This document shows positions 56,895 through 64,000 of a DNA stretch of 64,000 nt, in pieces. The translations under genes and the position numbers were made by a program. Source of the DNA: Saccharina japonica (Eukaryota; Sar; Phaeophyceae; Laminariales; Laminariaceae); assembly GCA_008828725.1 (NCBI GenBank), contig MEHQ01003090.1:8134-72133 (forward strand), in the 5' to 3' direction. The notes under the pieces were generated by a model. That model was not told where the DNA came from. It ran no database searches and worked only from the letters and a program-made list of their open reading frames with translations. Within the stretch, counting starts at the first letter, position 1. Every line of letters starts with the position of its first letter.

Positions 56895-57701
56895 CTTTGC
56901 TCAACGAGTCAGACTGCACCCTCACGCTGCGGACTTATGATATGTAGTCCATGCCGCGGTGACGTTGAGCCGCGGCAGAGACAAGCGTTGAGTCCGTGGG
57001 GAAGGGAGCAGGAGACGGGGGTTGAGCGCGTGGGGTTGGGGTCGTTTAGTAGCAATAAACTACAGTAGATTATGTGTTTTTGGATCGTTTGTTTCAGTAG
57101 GAATTAACGAGACGAAATATTTATGACGCTTGGATTGTAATATGCTTGCATTGGATACACGAGTAGAGTTATATGCACCTGGTATACTGGTATCTGATAT
57201 TTGGCATTCTGAATTGCGTACTACGACCTCTGAAGTACGATGTCAGAACTATAAAATAACAGCATCAACAGCGAGCTGTATATTGCCACGTATCGGTGAT
57301 GGCAGTTCATTTATCATAACCTGGGGTATGATTGAAACATGATGCTTTACCTGGTGTATCGAGGGACTAAATGCTTGTTTTAATAGGAGGATAGTTGGAT
57401 TATAACGCTGGATCAAGCAGTCTTGTACGTGAGTGCACGCATACAACGACAACGACGTTCTGTTTGTTTAGTTGTCTACGGTGTTTATTTATCATTGACC
57501 GCTGATGTTCTGGTTTGTGAGTTTGGACTTGAGTTTGGTTTTGATTTTATGGTTGAGGAATTTTAGAGTCACACTGATATCGCAGCATTTTACTATCAAC
57601 CATGCGATGAATGTTTCGTCGTCTACCGAGCAGGGGGGAGATAGTAGTTGTACTCGGTAACACGACGAAGACTTCCATCGCAGATAGTGGAGTCCAGTTT
57701 G

Positions 57702-57955
57702 GGGTTATATCATACGTGGATGCGGACTATGCACGCAAGGCTAGTGACCGGAGGTCTGTCTCTGGTGGAGCAGTTATGCGCGCCGGTGTCTGTGTATGGT
57801 TTGATTATAGGACGTAGATGTCTGGAGCATGTGTCTAACGGGTAGTTTGAGATTAACACGTACGGTCGGCAGGGCAGCATGCCGACGTTCTCATCAAACC
57901 GTTGCATGCTGAGACGTTTCGCTTTGACCGTGACTCTGTGGTGAACTTGTTGTGA
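57702..57955 (+). pseudogene. Copia RNase H / pol C-terminus remnant A
   Basis: SYVDADYARKASDRRSVSGG and AVMRAGVCVWF match the copia RNase H signature (Y-x-D-A-D-W/Y-A-x-x-x-x-D-R-x-S-x-S-G). After four stops, HVRSAGQHADVLIKPLHAET and FRFDRDSVVNLL end at the natural stop (57,953-57,955). The segment normally between these is lost. This is the only pol sequence in the element. Confidence 0.85.
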
Positions 57956-57959
57956 TTTC

Positions 57960-58758
57960 ATCCACTGGTTCGTTTGTTTGTTTGTTTTTCCGGAGGTTTT
58001 GGGGCATTTGGTTTTGGGGGATAATAGTAGGAGTTTTCGATTTGCATGGAATGTTTTTGGAAAGTACTTGAAGAATTTACGTTCGAATTCAGGAGTTCTT
58101 AAAGAAATGGGAGAAAATGTTGGGAGGTACCCATACGCCGAGCAAGGTTAATACCTCAGTAGAGTATGCCGATGGTCTTGATGAATCGTTCCGTACGCTT
58201 TGGCTATTGGTTAAGTGCGCACAACGTACAGGGAAACCAATTACTGATACCTATAGTACTTTTGGATTCAGATGCGGATTGTTGTCTTCTTGTATACTGC
58301 CGAGGGGAGCGTCAAGCAGGGGGGCTGCTATGATTTGATTTGGGATGTTCTATATCAGAGTGTTTTGTTATTGTGCTCTTACAGAGTACACAACAGGGGG
58401 GCCGATGTTATCGGGCGGTACGGCATCTGTGTGAAGACGGTGTTATTGATTTTGTTTGAAGGTTTTACCAGTATACTCACGTTTGTTGGCTTTTCCCCTT
58501 CCCGTAGTTACTGTCTCTCTGTAGTTTAGGAGATATATACTGGAACCGATATTGAGAGATTTGGTATCAGGATTGCCGTTATACGTTGGCAATTCTTGAG
58601 GATGGAATTTGGGATTGCCGTTTTACCTTGGCAATGATGAAGGATGGAATTTGGGGTTGTTTGGCGATGATTTATTATGGAAATTGGGACTTGCCGTTTT
58701 ACCTGTCAATTGGTGATAAGCTATTCGGGACCTATCGTATCGCGCACCGAATGGGGGG
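57960..58758 (+). other. 3' non-coding region of copia body A, with 42-bp repeats
   Basis: It contains the conserved GGTTTTGGGGCATTTGG block, a G-rich CAGGGGGGCTGC (58,315), a second CAGGGGGGCCG (58,394), two to three 42-bp hairpin units (58,570-58,700) and ends in GGGGGG before the LTR. The internal G-rich tracts resemble the true polypurine tract and may be second plus-strand priming sites. Confidence 0.65.
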
Positions 58759-59176
58759 TGTTTGTGGTATGCGGTTGCTCGATACTGGTTTCCCGATATG
58801 TGGCGGTTTCATACTGGTCTACGGAGATTGGGGTTTATATGGTATGGCGAGGCATTATGATCTGAGATGATGCCTCGCGTGGGTTGCTGTCTCCCTCCTG
58901 GGAGCAGTCTGCGATACAATGATGATGAGACCCGGGCTTTGATAGAATGATACTGCTCGTATATGTGTGAGGGGTGCAGCCGGTGACAAACCTGGTGCGG
59001 CTTACCTCCTGTGTGTGGTGTTTATGATGGGCCTCTGACAAAACGGTATTGGCTCACCTGGTGTGTATTTGGTACGTGGTGATACGAGTGTATATTATCT
59101 ACCACCTTCTCCTTGACGACTCACGGTATAGGCACGTGGCTACACAGAGCACGTTTGACAGCAGCGTTCACAAACA
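58759..59176 (+). repeat. Copia LTR 2 (shared by both bodies)
   Basis: 418 bp, starts TGTTTGTGG and ends TCACAAACA. It acts as 3' LTR of body A and 5' LTR of body B. Its middle block matches the left 3' LTR and LTR 3, not LTRs 1 and 4. Confidence 0.9.
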
Positions 59177-59179
59177 CGA

Positions 59180-60229
59180 CCGCAGGCTCGAACGCCGGCG
59201 CTCCAGCAGCCGCAGGTACAGCCAGCAGTAGTGCCGAGGTCGACGACTAGGGGGGGTAGTGCTATGCCAGGGGAGAGCGAACTGCTTCGGCAGCAGATGA
59301 TGAAGGACCTGATGTTGGAGCTGGATGTCGTCAGCAAGGAAAGGGATGCCCGTAGAGCGGCTGCGCGCGAGGAGCTGTGGAACATGTATCATGGACCTCG
59401 ACCGCGTACCTTCCTGCAGAAGCAAGCCTGGTGGGAGAAGTTGCAGTCCGCCAAGCGACGAGCTGGAGGAATTGGTGTTCCGTACCGGAGCTTCGACGAG
59501 CTTGGTGTGACTGCGTCCGAGGCGCACGAGCTCGGTGGTACGCGTGCGCTGGTAGCGGCGTCTGTACAGCAGCAGCCTGAGCCTGAGCTGGGGAAGCTCG
59601 CTGATGCCGTACAGCAGCAGCCCGAGGCTGAGGAGAAGGAGCTCGGTTCTGAGGCTGCGGTGGTGGAACTTGGAGTGGCTGGGCCTAAGGTGGTGGGGCT
59701 TGGTGGTGCTCAGGCTAAGGTGGTGGAGCTTTGTGTTGCTTTGCCTGAGGTGGAGCTCGGTGGGGACGGTGGCGGAGTGCCGCAGATTGGTTTGGGCCAG
59801 AGTGGCTCGTACCCCTTCGACCCAGGGAAACCAGAGGAACGGGATGGGCTTGGGGGGGGGGTTGACGGCGGACGGCCAGAGGTGGAGCTCGTGGAAGAGG
59901 GGAGCAGCAGCAGCAGCATCTGCGGCAGCGGGGCGCGATCTTTTCCATTTGATCCAGGGAAGCAGGCATGTTATATTTTCCAGTCTGGCCAACTTTCTTG
60001 TTGGTTGATTCAGTGGACTGGATTTTCTTGGTCTGTTATTTTGTTTTTGTGCTTCTCTGTGTCTTGGCCGGCATATTTGAGCAGGACTGCTGTAGTTGTG
60101 GTGAGCTTGTACCCCTGGTATGGTGGATCGCAGCTATGTGTGTGGTTGAATGGGAACTGGGTAGGAGAGCGAACGTTCCCGTTTGATCCAGGCAAGTCAA
60201 CAATTGGCTGGTACGTGGGACTGCTATAG
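59180..60229 (+). pseudogene. gag B, N-terminally deleted
   Basis: Four bases after LTR 2 the sequence jumps into the middle of gag (CAGGCTCGAACGCC, equivalent to about 54,558 in gag A), so the leader, start codon and both zinc knuckles are gone. The remaining ~330 codons are open: PGESELLRQQMMKDLMLELD, WNMYHGPRPRTFLQKQAWWE, the acidic repeat, and three PFDPGK motifs ending GERTFPFDPGKSTIGWY and stop. It best preserves the C-terminal half of this gag. Confidence 0.82.
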
Positions 60230-60299
60230 TTGTGTGATTGTACCCTACGGGTATGATGCACCACCGCTATATTTTGTGTGTCTTGCTGTTGGAATCACG

Positions 60300-61510
60300 G
60301 GGGGGGGGTTGTGATGCCATGATAGGCTTGATTCTGCAATGCCTGATATAAATGTGCTGGAAAATTACTTGATTTTTCAGCGCATTATATACAATGTGGG
60401 AAAATTACTGCTAATTTTGCTCCACTGTTTTAGTGATCAATGTGTTGAAGAATTACTGCTGATTTATGCTTGGTTCTACAGCAGTACCTGGTACATGATA
60501 TTGATGTGTGAAAATCAATGCTGATTTCCTCACCAAGCCCTTGCACACGGAATGTTTTGTCACTACTGTTGTACTGGGAAGAATCACGAGGGGGGGTTTG
60601 ATGGCATGATTCTACCCACAGACATAGTGCATAATGATGTGTTTCGTTATCTAACGATTTGACTTGGTTCCTGGCGCTGAAAGTAACCACCCGATGCACC
60701 CTTTGCTCAACGAGTCAAAATGCACCCTAACCCTGCGGATTTATGAGATGTAGTCCATGCCGCGGTGACGTTGAGCCGCGGCGGAAGACAAGCGTCGAGT
60801 CCGTGGGGTAGGGAGCAGGAGACGGGGGTTGAGCGCGTGGGGTTGGGGTCGCTTAGTAGCAATGACCCACAGTAGATTAAATGTTTTTGGATCGTTTTGT
60901 TTCGGTAGGAATTGACGAGCCGAAATATTTATGACGCTTGGATTGTAATATGTTTGCATTGGATATACGAGTAGAGTTATATGCACCTGTTATACTGGTA
61001 CCTGATATTTGGCATTCTGAATTGCGTACTACGACCTCTGAAGTACGATGTCAGAATACTATAAAATAACAGCATCAACAGCTGTACATTGTCACGTATC
61101 TCGGTTATGGCAGTCCATTTATCATGACCTGGGGTATGATTGAGAGACGATGCTTTACCTGGTATATCGAGGGCCTAAATGCTTGTTTTTGGTAGGAGGA
61201 TAGTTGAATTATAACGCTGGACCGAGTAGTCTTGTACGTGAGTGAATGCATACAACGACAACGACGTTCTGTTTGTTTCGTTGTCTGCGGCGCTTATTTG
61301 ATATAGATCGCTGATGTTTCTGGTTTGTGGGTTTGGACTTGAGTTTGGTTTTGATTTTATGATTGAGGGGTTTTTGAGTCACACTGATGTCGCAGGATTT
61401 TACTATTAACCATGCGATGGATGTTTTGTCGTCTTCCGAGCAGGGGGGAGATAGTAGTTGTACTCGGTAACACGACGAAGACTTTCCATCGCAGATAGTC
61501 GAGTCCAGTT
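60300..61510 (+). other. Non-coding internal region of copia body B
   Basis: Corresponds to 55,880-57,690 minus the MITE. No protease, integrase or reverse transcriptase can be read. The same junctions occur in all three bodies, so the pol deletion predates their spread. Confidence 0.7.
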
Positions 61511-61519
61511 GGGGTTTTA

Positions 61520-61765
61520 TCGTACGTGGATGCGGACTATGCACGCAAGGCTACTGACCGGACGTCTGTCTCTGGTGGAGCAGTTATGCGCGCTGGTATC
61601 TGTGTATGGTTTGATTCTAGGACGTAGATGTCTGGAGCATGTGTTTAACGGGTAGTTTGAGATTAACACGTACGGTCGGCAGAGCAGCATGCCGACTTTC
61701 TCATCAAACCGTTGCATGCTGAGACATTTCGCTTTGACCGTGACCCTGTGATGAACTTGTTGTGA
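61520..61765 (+). pseudogene. Copia RNase H / pol C-terminus remnant B
   Basis: SYVDADYARKATDRTSVSGG and AVMRAGICVWF, then stops, then HVRSAEQHADFLIKPLHAET and FRFDRDPVMNLL with the stop at 61,763-61,765. The QHADFLIKPL core is closest to intact copia (DQLAD..TK.L). Confidence 0.85.
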
Positions 61766-62404
61766 TTTCATCCACTGGTTTGTTTGTTTGTTTGTTTTTC
61801 CGGGGGTTTTGGGGCATTTGGTTTTGGGGGATAATAGTAGGGGTTTTCGATGTGCATGGGATGTTTTTGGAAGTACTTGAAGAATTAACGTCCAACTTCA
61901 GGAGTTCTTAAGGAAATGGAGAAAGTGTTGGGAGGTACCCATACGTTGAATAAGGTTAATACGCCAATAGAGTATGCCGATGGTCTTGATGAATCGTGCC
62001 GTACGCTTTGGCTATTGGTTAACTGCGCACAACGTACAGGGGAACCAATTACTGATACCTATGGTACTTTTGGATTCAGATGCGGATTGTTGTCTTCTTG
62101 TATACTTCCGAGGGGAGTGTCAAGCAGGGGGGCTGCTATGATTTGATTTGAGGTGTTCTATATCAGAGATGTTCTGTTGTTGTGCTCTTACAGAGTACAC
62201 AACAGGGGGGCCGATGTTATCGGGCGGTACGGTATTTATGTGAAGACGGTGTTATTGGTTTTGTTTGAAGGTTTTACCAGCATACTCACATTTGTTGGAT
62301 TTTCCCCTTCCCGTAGTTACTGTCTCGCTATAGTTTAGGAGATATATACTGGAATCGAGATTGAGAGGTTTGGTATCGGGATTGCCGTTTTACGTTGGCA
62401 ATTC

Positions 62405-62640
62405 TTGAGGATGGAATTTGGGGTTGCCGTTTTACCTTGGCAATGATGAAGGATTGAATTTGGGGTTGCCGTTTTACCTTGGCAATGATGAAGGATTGAA
62501 TTTGGGGTTGCCGTTTTACCTTGGCAATGATGAAGGATTGAATTTGGGGTTGCCGTTTTACCTTGGCAATGATGAAGGATTGAATTTGGGGTTGCCGTTT
62601 TACCTTGGCAGTGCTTTATTATGGAATTTGGGACTTGCCG
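62405..62640 (+). repeat. 42-bp hairpin minisatellite in copia body B
   Basis: Five to six units of GAATTTGGGGTTGCCGTTTT then ACCTTGGCAATGATGAAG, nearly identical. Each has TTGCC and GGCAA arms. The left element and body A have only about two to three. Confidence 0.9.
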
Positions 62641-62703
62641 TTTTACCTGGCAATTGGTGATAAGTATTCGGGACCTATCGTATCGCGCACCGAATAGGGG
62701 GGC

Positions 62704-63121
62704 TGTTTGTGGTATGCGGTTGCTCGATACTGGTTTCCCGATATGTGGCGGTTTCATACTGGTCTACGGAGATTGGGGTTTATATGGTATGGCGAGGCAT
62801 TATGATCTGAGATGATGCCTCGCGTGGGTTGCTGTCTCCCTCCTGGGAGCAGTCTGCGATACAATGATGATGAGACCCGGGCTTTGATAGAATGATACTG
62901 CTCGTATATGTGTGAGGGGTGCAGCCGGTGACAAACCTGGTGCGGCTTACCTCCTGTGTGTGGTTTATGTGGTTGGGTCTCTGACAAGAACGGTATTGAC
63001 CCAGCCTGGTGTGTGTGTGGTATTTGGTGTTCGAGTGTACATTATCTACTACTCCTCCTTGACGACTCACGGTATAGGCACGTGGCTACACAGAGCACGT
63101 TTGACAGCGGTTATACAAACA
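62704..63121 (+). repeat. Copia LTR 3
   Basis: 418 bp, preceded by AGGGGGGC (the polypurine tract), starts TGTTTGTGG and ends TTATACAAACA. Very similar to LTR 2. Confidence 0.9.
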
Positions 63122-63128
63122 GGGGGGC

Positions 63129-63537
63129 TGTTCGTGGTATGCGGTTGCTTGATACCGGTTTCCTGATATGTGGGGGTTTCATACTGACCCACGGAGATTG
63201 GGGTTGCATATGGTGTGGCGAGGCATTCTGATCTGATATGATGGATGCCTCGCGTGTTGCTGCCCCGTGTGGGGGTAGTCGATGGTGTTAAGATACGACC
63301 CGGGCTTTGATGATAAGATACTGCCCGTATATATGTGAGGGTGGAGCGTGACAGAAAGGTACGGCTCACTCCTGTGTGGTGCTATGATGGGCCTTTGACG
63401 ACAGGTACTGGCTCTACTTGTGTGTGTATATTCGGTATTTGGTGATACGAGTACATTATCCACTACTCTCTCCTTGACGATTCATGGTATAGTCGCGTGG
63501 TTACACAGAACATGTTTGACAGCGGCGTATACAAACA
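63129..63537 (+). repeat. Copia LTR 4 (3' end of the right complex)
   Basis: 409 bp, separated from LTR 3 only by GGGGGGC. It starts TGTTCGTGG like LTR 1, ends GTATACAAACA, and is followed directly by the target duplication GGTAT. LTRs 1 and 4 are of one subtype, which fits them being the original outer pair. Confidence 0.9.
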
Positions 63538-63542
63538 GGTAT

Positions 63543-63929
63543 TACCCCTTGGGTATGGTTGGTAATACCCCTCGGGTATGATAAGACGCTCACTCGGGAA
63601 CAGCTAAGCGTCTTGGGAAAGTTCCCTGGGCAACTGTAGCTTTCCGACTAACGGGCTGATTGAGGGAGAAACATCGTAACAACTCGACTGGCGGATTATT
63701 AGAGAGAGACCGAGGGTCTGCGATGGCAGATGCTTGCACACTCTCCCGTCTTCCCCTTTTACCTCCTCGGGTTCCTTCTATCTTCTGGCTTCCCAGCTTG
63801 TAGCCTTTTAGTTTCCATCGTCAGAGGTTTAATAATATAAAACAAGAGGTCTCCTATATCGAAGGGAAGCTTGCTTCCAAGCCAGCAACGGTAAAATTAT
63901 TCCTGCGTCCCTTCCACCTTCTGTTTCGG
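63543..63929. other. Host flank of the right complex, nothing recognised
   Basis: Starts with a small repeat (GGTAATACCC / GGTATTACCC) around the insertion site. No reading frame of note. Confidence 0.4.
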
Positions 63930-64000
63930 CCATACAACAGAAACCTGTTAGAGTCAAGATCGTGAGTTCGAGCCCCCCCGAGTGCATGCTCGTAGGGACT
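63930..64000 (+). mobile_element. 5' head of the tRNA-derived SINE, cut by the window edge
   Basis: GTGAGTTCGAGCCCCCC and CATGCTCGTAGGGACT match the head of the SINE at 9,430-9,340 (inverted) with one or two differences. Confidence 0.7.

Larger units (their letters stand above)
53564..63537 (+). mobile_element. Composite of two tandem copia-type elements with four LTRs
   Basis: Order: LTR (53,564-53,971), leader, gag A, RNase H remnant A, LTR (58,759-59,176), truncated gag B, RNase H remnant B, LTR (62,704-63,121), GGGGGGC, LTR (63,129-63,537). The whole block is flanked by the 5-bp duplication GGTAT (53,559-53,563 and 63,538-63,542), so it behaves as a single insertion that later grew by LTR recombination. 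It is the same family as the left element at 2.7-8.8 kb, in opposite orientation. Protease, integrase and most of reverse transcriptase are missing from both bodies. Confidence 0.9.

Noticed and set aside
62405..62640. CRISPR-like or coding repeat (GLPFYLGNDEGLN frame)
   Set aside because: A simple minisatellite in the 3' region of an LTR element, with no spacers. The frame is a by-product of the 42-bp period.

Overview
This window is nuclear DNA from a eukaryote: one gene split into many exons with GT-AG introns, almost everything else transposable elements, tandem repeats and microsatellites (CAG/CTG, poly-G/poly-C). No operons, no bacterial-type gene packing, no rRNA and no convincing tRNA gene were seen. 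The mix of a large intron-rich sulfatase gene, long CAG/CTG tracts and Ty1/copia remnants would suit a brown alga or a related stramenopile, but that is inference; no taxon marker is present.

Layout. 1-2,690: a 466-bp tandem duplication and a diverged array of TAACATAATGTTA-type palindromes. 2,695-8,827 (minus strand): a complete non-autonomous Ty1/copia-type LTR element with 413-bp LTRs, a 5-bp target duplication (GTGCC), a gag gene with zinc knuckles and only the last part of pol. It is itself split by an 897-bp terminal-inverted-repeat DNA transposon and by an ~800-bp insertion of unknown type. 8,830-14,390: SINE-like repeats, minisatellites and small inverted-repeat elements. 14,392-19,058 (minus): a degenerate retroelement with a coiled-coil region, a CCCH finger, a long 36/72-bp coding minisatellite and the start of a reverse-transcriptase-like domain; it contains a 20-N gap. 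19,060-30,060: tandem duplications and microsatellites, with no recognisable gene.

30,061-53,021 (plus): an arylsulfatase gene in at least 12 exons (first exon not found) covering about 2.0 kb of coding sequence in 23 kb. Both sulfatase signatures, the formylglycine cysteine and metal-binding Asp/Asn residues are present, and a C-terminal membrane segment is predicted. Ten of its eleven introns hold an identifiable mobile element or mobile-element fragment, including a LINE (intron 3), a 959-bp hAT-like element with an 8-bp target duplication (intron 5), several MITEs, and a seven-copy 154-bp array made of LINE 3' ends (intron 9).

53,564-63,537 (plus): a composite of the same copia family in the opposite orientation to the left copy: LTR-gag-RNaseH-LTR-gag-RNaseH-LTR-LTR, flanked as one block by the 5-bp duplication GGTAT. 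The last bases (63,930-64,000) are the start of the same SINE found inverted at 9.15-9.43 kb.

All three copia bodies lack protease, integrase and most of reverse transcriptase at the same place, so the family appears to have spread as a gag-carrying, pol-deleted element. Reading frames, exon joins and terminal repeats were read by eye; no database search was possible.
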